This document shows positions 6,992-15,846 of a DNA stretch of 64,000 nucleotides, in pieces. The translations under genes were made by a program, and so were the position numbers. This DNA is from Actinocatenispora comari (GTDB lineage Bacteria > Actinomycetota > Actinomycetes > Mycobacteriales > Micromonosporaceae): assembly GCF_017312725.1 (NCBI RefSeq), contig NZ_BOPO01000021.1, positions 1 to 64,000 of the forward strand, read 5' to 3'. The notes beneath the pieces were generated by a model. It was given only the letters and a program-made list of their open reading frames with translations. It was not told the DNA's origin and did not search any database. Each line of letters begins with the position of its first letter. The first letter of the stretch is position 1.

Positions 6992-8461
6992 TCACCCGGA
7001 CCACGTGTCCCGCAGCTCGCCGTCGGGGTCGGCGACCACCGTGATGCCCGCGTCGAGCAGCGCGGTGGTGCGGCCGGCCTGGTCGTAGCGGGGCCAGCCC
7101 GGGTCGCCGGCGGCGACGAACCGGGCCCAGGCGCCGTGCACCGTCTGCGTCACGACGGGCGACGGGTCGGCGCCGATCAGCGGCCGGGTCGACTCGTCGT
7201 CCAGCAGGTCGAACACGTACGGCAGCTCCACCGCGTGCGCGGCACCGAGCCGGCCGCCGAAGCTCGACGACGCATGGTCGAAGCGGTACAGCCAGTTGCC
7301 GGTGGCGCCGCCGGCCAGCCGCGCCTCGACGCCCCGGGTGATCGGCAGCCGCAGCGACCGGTCGGTGGTCACCGCGGCCAGCAGCTCGCCGCTGCTCGCC
7401 CCGGGCCGGGCCGACCGGTAGCGCTGGACCGTACCGTCGGATCCGCCGAGCGCGGCCACCACGCCGGCCAGCATCGTCTCGTCGACCGCGTCGATCAGGC
7501 CGGTGGGCACCAGCCCGATCCGGGTGTCGTCCCGGTTCCAGCCGGTGAGCAGCCGCACGCCGCGACCGGCCCCGCCGCGTACCGCGTCGAACGGGTGCGC
7601 GGGCAGCGTGTCACCGTCGAGCACCGGGGCGAACGGCAGCACGTCCCAGCTGGTCGGATCGTGCGGTACCTGGCTCGCCGCCACCAGCGCGGCCGACGCC
7701 CGGGCGAGCTCGCCGGCCGGTACCTCGCGGAAGGCCGCCCGGGTCGGTGCGACGTGCAGCGCGGCGGCCAGCCGGGCGGCGACCCCGACGGCGGCGTCCG
7801 GGGGCAGGGTGCGGGCGGCCGACCCGCTCTGCGCGATCGCCTGGCCGAACAGACCGGCCGAGCGCGGCACGGCCAGCAGGGTGGCGACGCTGACCGCGCC
7901 GGCGGACTGGCCGGCGACGGTGACCCGGTCCGGATCCCCGCCGAACGCGGCGATGTTGTCCCGCACCCACGCCAGCGCGGCGAGCTGGTCCAGCAGCCCC
8001 AGGTTCGCGACCCCGTCGCCGAGGTACAGGAAGCCCTCCGCGCCGAGCCGGTAGTTGATCGTCACGTACACCACGCCGTCCCGGGCGAACGAGCTGCCCC
8101 GGTAGCCGGGCAGGGAGCCGGCGCCGGTGGTGAACGCGCCGCCGTGGATCCACACCAGTACCGGCAGCCCGGTGGTGTCCGGATCGGGCGTCCAGACGTT
8201 GAGGTTGAGGCAGTCCTCGCCGTCGATCACGACCTCCGGGAACAGCGGCGTACCCGGCCCCTTGGGACAGGTCGGCCCGTACCGCCCGGCGTCGCGCACC
8301 CCCTCCCACGGCACCGACGGCGCGGGCGGCAGCAGCCGGCGCGGACCGAACGGTGCTGCCGCGTACGGGATGCCGAGGAACGCGGCGACTCCCCCGTCGA
8401 GCCGCCCGGCCACTCGGCCACCCGCCACCCGCACCGTCGGCGCCTCGCCCACCACCGTCAT
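6992..8461 (-). CDS. type-B carboxylesterase (alpha/beta hydrolase)
   Basis: 489 aa, close to the usual length of bacterial type-B carboxylesterases. Visible features: the oxyanion-hole region VLVWIHGGAFTTGAGS, the EDCLNLNVWTP signature, the nucleophile elbow VTVAGQSAGA (Ser in G-Q-S-A-G, whereas most relatives have G-E-S-A-G), and AAHAVELPYVF carrying the catalytic His. No signal peptide, so it is probably cytoplasmic. The ATG at 8461 has GAGGGG at good spacing. The family hydrolyses carboxylic esters of varied substrates. Confidence 0.9.
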   Translation of the reverse strand: MTVVGEAPTVRVAGGRVAGRLDGGVAAFLGIPYAAAPFGPRRLLPPAPSVPWEGVRDAGRYGPTCPKGPGTPLFPEVVIDGEDCLNLNVWTPDPDTTGLPVLVWIHGGAFTTGAGSLPGYRGSSFARDGVVYVTINYRLGAEGFLYLGDGVANLGLLDQLAALAWVRDNIAAFGGDPDRVTVAGQSAGAVSVATLLAVPRSAGLFGQAIAQSGSAARTLPPDAAVGVAARLAAALHVAPTRAAFREVPAGELARASAALVAASQVPHDPTSWDVLPFAPVLDGDTLPAHPFDAVRGGAGRGVRLLTGWNRDDTRIGLVPTGLIDAVDETMLAGVVAALGGSDGTVQRYRSARPGASSGELLAAVTTDRSLRLPITRGVEARLAGGATGNWLYRFDHASSSFGGRLGAAHAVELPYVFDLLDDESTRPLIGADPSPVVTQTVHGAWARFVAAGDPGWPRYDQAGRTTALLDAGITVVADPDGELRDTWSG

Positions 8462-8898
8462 CGCCCACCCCTCACCTGGTCGGTACGGGTCGAGCATCGT
8501 CGCGGCGGCACCGGCGCGTCTTGGACGAATGTTTGCCCGGCACACCCAGCACGCCTGGGCGCCTGGGCGCGCGGGGCGGCGGGGCGAACACCTTACCGGA
8601 CACACCCAACGCGCGGTGTCGCGTATCGCACCTTCCGTCGTCGCGGGATGTCGGCACATACTTGTCGCAAAGGAGGCGAGGTGACGTGAGAGGGCCCGAA
8701 AAGTGGACACGGTCCGCCGGCTATGCGACTGTCAGTTACGACACAGGCACGACATGTTGACGTTTTCCTGGTGTCCTTTTGTCGTTCTTGACATGATTGA
8801 TGCGCCCGCGCGTGCAGAGGAGTCGCGGCAGTCCCGTTACCCGACCGGGCGTCCCTGAAGGGCCTGCCTGTCGTGCCAGCGCTCGTGAGGAGGCCTAC
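8462..8898. other. 437-bp intergenic region upstream of the FtsK-like cluster
   Basis: The region separates the divergent esterase gene from the cluster that begins at 8899. It is locally less GC-rich around 8735-8805. It contains TTGACG (8757-8762) and TTGACA (8789-8794), but no convincing -10 box at the right distance after either. A ribosome-site-like AAGGAGG at 8670-8675 precedes a 24-codon frame (8686-8760) that I do not regard as a gene. Confidence 0.4.
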
Positions 8899-9162
8899 GT
8901 GACGATCAACGTGGCCGAGGTCAAGTCGGCGATCCACGCCGCCGTGGCTGAGGTACAGGACGGCCAGCAGGCGGTCCAGCTCGCCAACGAGAAGCTGGAC
9001 GCCGCCCAGCAGAACCTCGCCCTCGCGGTCGAGGGCTCCGGCGCCGAGGCGGTGCAGACCGCCCAGGCCGCCCTGGTCGCCGCCCGCGACGACCTGGACA
9101 ACTGCCTGGCCACCACGATCGGCGCGGTGGAGCAGGCCCAGACCTACCTCGCCAGCCTGTAG
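8899..9162 (+). CDS. 87-aa helical hairpin protein, first gene of FtsK-like cluster
   Basis: Almost purely helical, with heptad-like Ala/Leu/Val spacing (KSAIHAAVAEVQDGQQAVQL) and a Gly-Ser-Gly turn at mid-length (VEGSGAEAV) that would fold it into a two-helix hairpin. Size and fold resemble WXG100/ESX-type small proteins, but no W-X-G is present; the turn is G-S-G. The GTG at 8899 has GGAGG at good spacing. The next gene starts 4 bp after its stop. The link to a secretion substrate or adaptor is inference from the neighbouring FtsK-like ATPase. Confidence 0.75.
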   Translation: MTINVAEVKSAIHAAVAEVQDGQQAVQLANEKLDAAQQNLALAVEGSGAEAVQTAQAALVAARDDLDNCLATTIGAVEQAQTYLASL

Positions 9163-9166
9163 CGCC

Positions 9167-10078
9167 GTGCCGTCCCTCGTCGAGTCGCTCGGTGCCCGGC
9201 TGCGCGAGATCGGGCAGCAACTGCCGCTGCCCGAACTGACCCGTGCCGCCGGGGCGCTGCGCGACGCCACCGAACGCTGCGGGTACGTGATGCGCGAGTC
9301 CGGCCATGCCGAGTGGCTCGGCCAGCTCACCCTCGCCGGCAGCCACCTGGACAGCGCGATCGCGGCGACCCGGTCGGTGCTGACCGAGCTCGACGGGTAC
9401 CTGGCCGGGATCGGCGTCGCCGGTGTCGCGCCGCCGAACGCCGCCCCCGCCCCCGCCCGCACCGTCGTCACACCGGGCACGGCCGACCCCGCGGCGCAAC
9501 CGATCCTCGCGCTGCGGTCCTGGTGGCAGCGGCGGGTCGACGAGCTCACCGGGCGGCCGGCGGACGAGCAGCGGCCGAAGACGGTCCGCTCGGACGGCGA
9601 CCGGGACGACCACGCCACGCCGGAGGAGCCGGCCGACGCGCTGCGCCGGCTCAGCAGCGCGGCCCGCGGCGGCCGGGACGACTACCGGGACGCGCTGCTC
9701 GCCACCCACCCGGCCAGCGGGATGGCGCTCGCCGCGCCGGCCGACCGGGCCGCCCGCCGGCTCGGTACCGAGCTGGTCGGCCATCCGCTCGGCCCCGACG
9801 ACGCCGAGCAGCTCACCGCCCGCGGTACCGGCCGGATCCGCGACCTGCTGCCCGCGCTGCCGCCGGAGCTGCCGGCGGAACTGGTCGGGCAGCTGTGCGA
9901 CCCGTTCGGCGCCCGGCACGCCGCGCGCCAGCGGCACCCGGTCGACGCCGTCGTCGGCTGGCCGGTCCTGGTCGGCGAGCTGCTCCGGGCGCTCGGCGGT
10001 ACCGAGGACCGGCTGCCCGAACTGACCGCCACGGCGCCCCAGCGCCCCGACGAGACGCTGCGCCGCGATGGCCGGTAG
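9167..10078 (+). CDS. 303-aa protein of FtsK-like cluster, function unknown
   Basis: Residues 1-85 are helical (LGARLREIGQQLPLPELTRA ... SHLDSAIAATRSVLTELDGY). A Pro/Ala linker follows, then a polar charged region and a C-terminal part containing LPPELPAELVGQLCDPFGA. No signal peptide or membrane segment. It starts at GTG 9167 and overlaps the ATPase gene by 11 bp, so the genes are translationally coupled. The N-terminal helices could pair with the 87-aa protein (inference). I recognise no named family. Confidence 0.7.
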   Translation: MPSLVESLGARLREIGQQLPLPELTRAAGALRDATERCGYVMRESGHAEWLGQLTLAGSHLDSAIAATRSVLTELDGYLAGIGVAGVAPPNAAPAPARTVVTPGTADPAAQPILALRSWWQRRVDELTGRPADEQRPKTVRSDGDRDDHATPEEPADALRRLSSAARGGRDDYRDALLATHPASGMALAAPADRAARRLGTELVGHPLGPDDAEQLTARGTGRIRDLLPALPPELPAELVGQLCDPFGARHAARQRHPVDAVVGWPVLVGELLRALGGTEDRLPELTATAPQRPDETLRRDGR

Positions 10079-12872
10079 CCGCCGCGAGCTGGTCGAACAG
10101 CTCCGGCAGACCCTCGCGTACGCCCGGGGCTCGGCGCGCGCCGACCTCGCCGCGGCGCAGGCGGCGGCGGACGCGGTGCGCGACGAGCATGCCAAGGCCG
10201 AACGCGAGGCGCAACGTTGCGGCCAGCGACTGCTGGCGGCGCACGCTACCCGCCGTGGTGAGGTCGACCGGCAGTCGCTGCACCGGCTGCGCGCCGCGGC
10301 CGAACAGCTCACCGCGCTCGCGGTCGAGCAGGCGCCCGGCGCCGCCGGCCTCGACTGGCCGCACTGGGCGCCGACACTGCCGGGCCGCGCCCAGCCGCCC
10401 GGGCTGTACCGGATCGGCCGGCTGCTGGCCCGAGACGTGGTCGCCGGCTCCGAACCGCCACTCCCGGCGCTGGTCGCGCTGCTGGACGAGGCGCACCTGC
10501 TGATCGAGGACCCCGGCCACGAGCGCGCCGAGCTGGCCGTCCGGGCGCCGGCACCGGAACCGACCACGCCGGTCACCCACCGGCCGACCGAACGGGTACA
10601 CCGGTTCGTCGGCTCGCTGCTGCTGCGGGTCCTCGGCTCGACCGTGCCCGGCTCGGTGCAGCTGACCGTGTACGACCCGGAACGGCTCGGCGGCAGCCTG
10701 GCCGCGTTCGCCCCGCTGGCCCAGGCCGGCCTGCTCACGTTCGTCGGTCCCGGCGGGCTCGGCGACGTGCTGGACGGCCTGGTCGAGCAGGTACGCCGGA
10801 TCAACGAGACGGTGCTCGCCGGCGACTACGGGTCACTGCGCGAGCTGCACGCGGCGACCGGTCGACGCCCGGAACCGTGGCGCATCGCGGTACTGCTCGG
10901 TGAGGGCGACGGCGCCGAACTGAGCAACGCGCAGCAGGCCCAGCTCGACCGGCTGGTCCGCACCGGTCCGGCCTGCGGGGTGCACCTGCTGATCGCCGGC
11001 ATCGGCCCGGCCGGCGAGTGGTGCCGGCACCCGCAGCTCGACCGGCTGGTGCTGTGGGGAGAGAAGGCCTGGACCTCGCTGACCGGCAACCAGTTCCTGG
11101 TGCAGCTCGACCCGCCGCCGTCGATCGAGCTGGCCACCGGTACCAGCCGGGCGATCGCGACGAAGGTACTGGCCGGGCCCGATCCGGCGGTGTTCGCCGA
11201 CCTGCTGCCCGCGCAGGAGTGGACCGAGTCGTCGGCGGACCGGCTGGTCGCGCCGGTCGGCGCCGGGCCGGACGGTCGCCTGGTCGACGTCGAGCTCGGC
11301 GACTCGCCGCCGCACGCGCTCGTCGGCGGGCCCTCCGGTACCGGCAAGACGAACCTGCTCTACGCGCTGATCGGGTCGCTCGCCGCCCGCTACTCCCCGG
11401 ACGAGCTCGCGCTCTACCTGCTGGACTTCAAGGAGGGCGTGTCGTTCGCGCGGTTCGCGCCGGGCCGGCGCGATCCGAGCTGGCTGCCGCACGTCCGGCT
11501 GGTGGGGGTCAACGTCAACACCGACCGGGAGTACGGTCTGGCGCTGCTCGCGTTCCTGCACCAGCAGCTGCGCGAGCGGGCCGAGGCGGCCAAGGCGTAC
11601 GAGGCGACCAAGCTTGCCGAGCTGCGCGCCGAGGACCCGACCGGGCACTGGCCGCGCATCGTCGCGGTGATCGACGAGTTCCAGGTGTTGCTGGACGGCC
11701 GGGACGCGGTGGCGCTGGAGGCGGCCCGGCTGCTGGAGGACCTGGCCCGGCGCGGCCGGTCCCAGGGCATCCACCTGATCCTCGCCAGCCAGGACCTGTC
11801 CGGCATCGACGCGCTGTGGGGGCGGGCGTCGATGGTCGCCCAGTTCACCCTGCGGATCGCGCTGCCCAAGGCGCGCCGGATCCTCGCCGAGGGCAACCTC
11901 GCCGCCGACACGGTGCCCCGGCACCACGCGGTGATCAACCCGGACTCCGGCGCCGAACCGGCGAACCGGGTCGCGCACATCCCCGACGCCGGCCGCCGCG
12001 GCACCCTCGACGTCCTGCAGCAACGGCTCTGGCAGCGGCGCGGTCCGGACGCGGCACCGCCGGTGCTGTTCGACGGCGGTCGGGTGCCGCTGCTGTCCGA
12101 GGCCGCCGACCTGGCCGCGCTGGTACCGGGACCGGAACCGAGCCGCACCCCGGTGGCCCTGGTGGGACACACCATCGACGTGACCGGACGCTCCGCCGGC
12201 GTGCGGCTGTCCCGATCCCCCGGCCGCAACCTCGCGGTGCTCGGCGCCCGCGCGGCGGAGGCGTGCGACGTGCTGGCCACCGCGGCGGTCTCGCTGGCCG
12301 CGCAGTACCGGCCGGGCGCGGTGCGGTTCAGCCTGGTCTGCCTGGACGACGACGCGGTCGAGGCGGCGAAGCGGCTGCACGACGAGCTGGGTGCGGGCGG
12401 CCACGACGTCGACTGGTACGACCGGGACGGGGTGTGTGGGCTGTTCGCTGGGACCGCGCAGCTGCTGCGCGACGGCGGCGACGAGCCGGCCCGGCCGCAC
12501 GTGCTGCTGGCGTACGCGGTGGACGCGGCGGCGACCCGGCTGGAACGCAAGGACCCGACCAGCCGGCGCAGCGCCCGCGACGACCTGAAGGACATCCTCG
12601 GCCGCGGGCCGGAGCTGCGGACCCACCTGCTCGGCTGGTGGCGCTCGGTACCGCGGCTGCGCGACGACCTGGGCGGCCTCGGCGCCCGGTTCGACGCGTT
12701 CGGCGCCTGGCTCGCGCTCGACGTCCAGGGCGCCGAACTCGCGCCGCTGTCCACCGAACCGGGCGGCCCGCACTGGTACCCGCGGGAGCGCCGGGCGCTG
12801 TTCTTCGACCGCGCGGTGGACCGCCGCCCGCGGGTGGTCATCCCGTACCAGACCGAGGAGCAGCGACGATGA
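10068..12872 (+). CDS. FtsK/SpoIIIE (EssC/EccC-like) ATPase, 934 aa
   Basis: N-terminal ~90 residues are a coiled coil. An active FtsK-type ATPase domain follows: Walker A GGPSGTGKT (K427, T428), Walker B IVAVIDEF (D536, E537), and LARRGRSQGIHLILASQD, the FtsK/EssC sensor region. A second ATPase-like domain from about residue 690 appears degenerate: GRNLAVLGARAAEA replaces the P-loop and lacks GK(S/T). No transmembrane segment is present, unlike FtsK itself. EssC/EccC proteins similarly combine active and degenerate ATPase domains. Its stop overlaps the next start (ATGA). Likely a motor for protein or DNA transport; the substrate is unknown. Confidence 0.85.
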   Translation: MAGSRRELVEQLRQTLAYARGSARADLAAAQAAADAVRDEHAKAEREAQRCGQRLLAAHATRRGEVDRQSLHRLRAAAEQLTALAVEQAPGAAGLDWPHWAPTLPGRAQPPGLYRIGRLLARDVVAGSEPPLPALVALLDEAHLLIEDPGHERAELAVRAPAPEPTTPVTHRPTERVHRFVGSLLLRVLGSTVPGSVQLTVYDPERLGGSLAAFAPLAQAGLLTFVGPGGLGDVLDGLVEQVRRINETVLAGDYGSLRELHAATGRRPEPWRIAVLLGEGDGAELSNAQQAQLDRLVRTGPACGVHLLIAGIGPAGEWCRHPQLDRLVLWGEKAWTSLTGNQFLVQLDPPPSIELATGTSRAIATKVLAGPDPAVFADLLPAQEWTESSADRLVAPVGAGPDGRLVDVELGDSPPHALVGGPSGTGKTNLLYALIGSLAARYSPDELALYLLDFKEGVSFARFAPGRRDPSWLPHVRLVGVNVNTDREYGLALLAFLHQQLRERAEAAKAYEATKLAELRAEDPTGHWPRIVAVIDEFQVLLDGRDAVALEAARLLEDLARRGRSQGIHLILASQDLSGIDALWGRASMVAQFTLRIALPKARRILAEGNLAADTVPRHHAVINPDSGAEPANRVAHIPDAGRRGTLDVLQQRLWQRRGPDAAPPVLFDGGRVPLLSEAADLAALVPGPEPSRTPVALVGHTIDVTGRSAGVRLSRSPGRNLAVLGARAAEACDVLATAAVSLAAQYRPGAVRFSLVCLDDDAVEAAKRLHDELGAGGHDVDWYDRDGVCGLFAGTAQLLRDGGDEPARPHVLLAYAVDAAATRLERKDPTSRRSARDDLKDILGRGPELRTHLLGWWRSVPRLRDDLGGLGARFDAFGAWLALDVQGAELAPLSTEPGGPHWYPRERRALFFDRAVDRRPRVVIPYQTEEQRR

Positions 12873-13582
12873 GCCAGTTGACCGACGCCCGGCCGGTCGC
12901 CGGCACCGGGTCGCCGCGGGAACGCTACCGGCGGGCGGTGGCGGCGCTCGCGATGCCGCTGCACGACCAGGTCGCCGGGCACGACCGGACCGACCAGGCA
13001 CTGGTGACCGGGCGACGGGAGATCACCGACCGGCTGGAGGAGTCGGCGAGCCGGGTGCGGGCGGCCCGGTCCGCGGTCGCCGCGGCGGCCGAGGCGGTCG
13101 AGGCCGTCGACCGGCGGGTCCGCCGGATCTGGCGGGAGCTCGCCGCGCTGCCCGGCCGGCGCCGTGACCTCGGTCCCACGCCGGCGCCGCGGGCGGTGAC
13201 CGCGCAGCCGGCGATCCCGGCCGCCGAGCTGCTCGACCGGGCCGAGCGCACCGTCACCGCCGCGCGGCTGGGCGAGCTGCCGCTGCGCCCGCCGGTACCG
13301 ATCTGGGTGGCGATGCTGATCGCCGGCGTGGCCGGCGCCGCGGTCTGCGCGGGCATCGGTACCGCACTGCTGGTCGCCGCGCCCGGGATGCCGGTCGGGG
13401 AACGCGCCGCGGCCCGGGTGATCGCCGACGTCGCCTTCGCGCTCGGCGCCCTCGCCGGCGTACCGGCCGCGTCGAGCTGGCTGACCCGGTACGGCCAGCC
13501 GATGACCGCGCGCGCGTTCGGCACGGTATTGGGTGCCGGCGTGATCGTGACGATCGGGCTGTTCGTCCTGCTCGGTCATTGA
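12869..13582 (+). CDS. membrane protein of FtsK-like cluster (237 aa)
   Basis: The N-terminal half is charged and coiled-coil-like (ESASRVRAARSAVAAAAEAV), followed by three hydrophobic segments at about residues 147-172, 188-206 and 213-236, ending at the membrane (IVTIGLFVLLGH). It overlaps the ATPase gene by 4 bp (ATGA), so the two products are probably made together. As the ATPase lacks membrane helices, this protein is a candidate anchor (inference). Confidence 0.75.
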   Translation: MSQLTDARPVAGTGSPRERYRRAVAALAMPLHDQVAGHDRTDQALVTGRREITDRLEESASRVRAARSAVAAAAEAVEAVDRRVRRIWRELAALPGRRRDLGPTPAPRAVTAQPAIPAAELLDRAERTVTAARLGELPLRPPVPIWVAMLIAGVAGAAVCAGIGTALLVAAPGMPVGERAAARVIADVAFALGALAGVPAASSWLTRYGQPMTARAFGTVLGAGVIVTIGLFVLLGH

Positions 13583-13798
13583 CCGAACGGTGCTGTCAGG
13601 AAATTCCCATCTTGGTGGCCCTAGGATGACATTCACCGAGCGCGGCCGGAGCCACCGATCGCAGTATGCGAATTCGGACGGTATTCCCCTGGCTGGGTAA
13701 TTGTGCTTGACTTGCCCCACCGCTTTGGCACGCGGCGATACGCACATCGCGCATACACGTCGCGATCCGCACATCGGAACACACGCACGAGGACGCCG

Positions 13799-14086
13799 AT
13801 GGACGACATGCAGGGCCTGAGTCTGACCGAGGCTGCGCGCGAGGCGTACATGCAGCTGATCATGTGCGAGCTACCCAGCTCAGGCACCGAGGTCGAGGCG
13901 TGGATTCCGGCGATGAAGGCGGTCAGCCGGATGAATGCGGTCGCCCTGCATCCCGCGCTGATCGCGATCGCCGATCAGCTGGAGGCCGGTTTCCACGACG
14001 CGGTCTGCGCGCAGGACCCGGACCGGCTGCGGGTCGCGTTCGACGCCGCCGCCAAGCGACTGCGGCCGCACACCGGCGCAGTTTGA
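13799..14086 (+). CDS. small helical protein, 95 aa, function unknown
   Basis: Begins MDDMQGLSLTEAAREAYMQL and appears fully helical, with two Cys residues and no membrane segment. GAGGA (13789-13793) precedes the ATG at 13799; the Met three codons later is an alternative start. It lies 216 bp after the FtsK-like cluster on the same strand. That gap contains TTGACT at 13707 but no good -10. It may or may not belong with the cluster. Confidence 0.6.
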   Translation: MDDMQGLSLTEAAREAYMQLIMCELPSSGTEVEAWIPAMKAVSRMNAVALHPALIAIADQLEAGFHDAVCAQDPDRLRVAFDAAAKRLRPHTGAV

Positions 14087-14241
14087 CGATCCCTTTCACT
14101 GACGGTCACCGCGACCCCGCGTGAGATTCCCGCGGCGAACACTATCCGTCATTCTTTTCGGGAATCCCGCTCGGCATTTTCCGACAGACGTTCGACGACC
14201 CGCCAAGAATTGCGCGCCACCGGCGCCGAACCCTAAGAAGG

Positions 14242-14742
14242 TCAGGCCGCGGTGAAGTGCGGGCCGTCGCCGGGGTGCCAGGCGCCCATCGCCGTGCCGG
14301 CGGCCGGCGGCACCGGGACGGTCGGCAGGAACCGGTCCAGCCGGGTCAGGTGCAGCAGCCGGGTCAGCCGGGCCGGAGTGCCGCGCAGCGCGAGCTGCCG
14401 GCCGGCCTGCTCGGCCAATCGATGGGTACCGACCAGCACTCCGAGCCCGGTGGCGTCGAAGGTGTCCACAGTGGACATGTCGATCAGCAGCAGACCGTCA
14501 CCTTGCCGTACCGCAGCGTGAAGGCGCTCCCGGATGCCGGCGGCGGTGTGGGTGTCGAACCGGCCAGAGACGTGCACCACGGTCGGCGCGTCCGTCGAAT
14601 CAGCAGGCTGCGGCCCCCTGGTGGCGGGCCGCTCGCCGGTGGCGCACCGCTCCTTGGTGGTGCAGTGCACTGCGCGCTCACCTGCCACGACCATCCCCCA
14701 ACGGTCCCCGGACCCGGCCACGCGCCGGCTCGCCACCCCCAT
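14242..14742 (-). CDS. STAS-domain anti-sigma factor antagonist-like protein
   Basis: The STAS domain covers the C-terminal ~100 residues: VVHVSGRFDTHTAAGIRERL, then LLLIDMSTVDTFDATGLGVLVG. In SpoIIAA-type antagonists the phosphorylated Ser lies in D-S-S-G-L; here the motif reads D-A-T-G-L, with Thr in that place. The first ~50 residues are unconserved, and the start is uncertain (ATG 14742, or ATG 14694 giving 150 aa). The protein would act by binding an anti-sigma factor kinase. No kinase gene lies in this window. Confidence 0.75.
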   Translation of the reverse strand: MGVASRRVAGSGDRWGMVVAGERAVHCTTKERCATGERPATRGPQPADSTDAPTVVHVSGRFDTHTAAGIRERLHAAVRQGDGLLLIDMSTVDTFDATGLGVLVGTHRLAEQAGRQLALRGTPARLTRLLHLTRLDRFLPTVPVPPAAGTAMGAWHPGDGPHFTAA

Positions 14743-14919
14743 GACGAAACCGGCCCGGGCCGGGTCCGATGCCTCCCCGCTCCCCCAGCGGCACCACCCA
14801 CGGTACGGCCCAGCCGGCCGTGGCGGGACCGGGGAACACCCTGAACTATGCCAGGGGCGCCACCCCGAGAACCTCCTCCGCCGCGGCGATATCCGTCTCC
14901 GCCCTGAGTCGTACCCGGC

Positions 14920-15846
14920 TCAGCCGGCCTCCCCCAGCCGGCGGCGGACCGGACCGAGATCGCGGGCGTGCCGACCCATCCCGGCCCACGGGTCATCCAC
15001 AGTGGACAGACGGTCGGCCAGGTCCGCGATCCGGTACCGCCGGGCGCTGGTCAGCGCCTCGTCGGCGACCTCGTCCCAGGACAGCGGGGTCGCCACCGGC
15101 GCGCCCGGCAGCGGCCTCGGCGAGTACGGCGCGATCGCGTGCTGGGCGTACGCGTTGCGCAACGTGTCCACGAACAGCCGCCCGTGCCGCTGCTCCTTGC
15201 GTACCTGGGTGGTCAGTTCCTCCGGGTACCGCGCCGCGAGGCGGTCGGCGACGGCACCGGCGACCGCGCGTACCTCGTCGACGTCCTGCTTGCCGGCCAG
15301 CGGTACCACCACGTGCACGCCACGGGAACCGGTCGTCATCGGGTACCCGGGCAGGTCCAGCTCGGTCAGCAGCTCGTGCAGCGCGAGCGCGGCCCGGCGG
15401 ACCGCCGGGAAGTCGTCGCCACCGGGCGGATCCAGGTCGAAGATCAGCTTGACCGGCCGGCGCGGCGCCGCCGCCCGGCTCGGCCACGGATGCAGCGCCA
15501 GCGCGGCCAGATCGGCGAGGTAGACCAGCGTCGCGACGTCGTCGGCACACAGCATCGTCACGCTGCCGCCGGTGACCCGGTCCACCGTGATCGTGTGCAC
15601 CCAGTCCGGGGCCGAGTCGGGCACCTTCTTGGCGAAGAACCCCGACCCGCCGGTGCCGTCCGGGAACCGTTGCAGCGCAAGCGGATGCTCCCGCAGGTGC
15701 GGGAGCATCCGGTCGGCCACCAGGCGGTAGTAGTCGGCCAGGCCGGCCTTGTCGATCCCGGCTCCGGCCGACCCGTCGGCCGGTTCGAAGAGGATCTTGT
15801 CCGGGTGCGTCAGCGGCACCCGGCGTCGACCCACCTGCACGGTCAC
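14920..15846 (-). CDS. ligD: NHEJ polymerase/primase module (LigD PolDom)
   Basis: 308 aa, the size of a stand-alone LigD polymerase domain. Motifs include LTHPDKILFEP at the N-terminus, FFAKKVPDSAPDWVHTI, the catalytic acid pair in KLIFDLDPPGGDDF, and TTGSRGVHVVVPL. It fills gaps and adds (ribo)nucleotides at double-strand breaks in bacterial end joining with Ku. The GTG start overlaps the stop of the upstream phosphoesterase gene (GTGA). The ATP-dependent ligase module and Ku are not in the window. Confidence 0.9.
   Translation of the reverse strand: MTVQVGRRRVPLTHPDKILFEPADGSAGAGIDKAGLADYYRLVADRMLPHLREHPLALQRFPDGTGGSGFFAKKVPDSAPDWVHTITVDRVTGGSVTMLCADDVATLVYLADLAALALHPWPSRAAAPRRPVKLIFDLDPPGGDDFPAVRRAALALHELLTELDLPGYPMTTGSRGVHVVVPLAGKQDVDEVRAVAGAVADRLAARYPEELTTQVRKEQRHGRLFVDTLRNAYAQHAIAPYSPRPLPGAPVATPLSWDEVADEALTSARRYRIADLADRLSTVDDPWAGMGRHARDLGPVRRRLGEAG

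Noticed and set aside
8686-8760. A 24-codon frame with a ribosome-site-like AAGGAGG
   Set aside because: No hydrophobic or conserved pattern, and no promoter.
14125-14166. GATTCCCG/CGGGAATC as a terminator
   Set aside because: Only 8-bp arms with a 26-nt loop; too weak to call.
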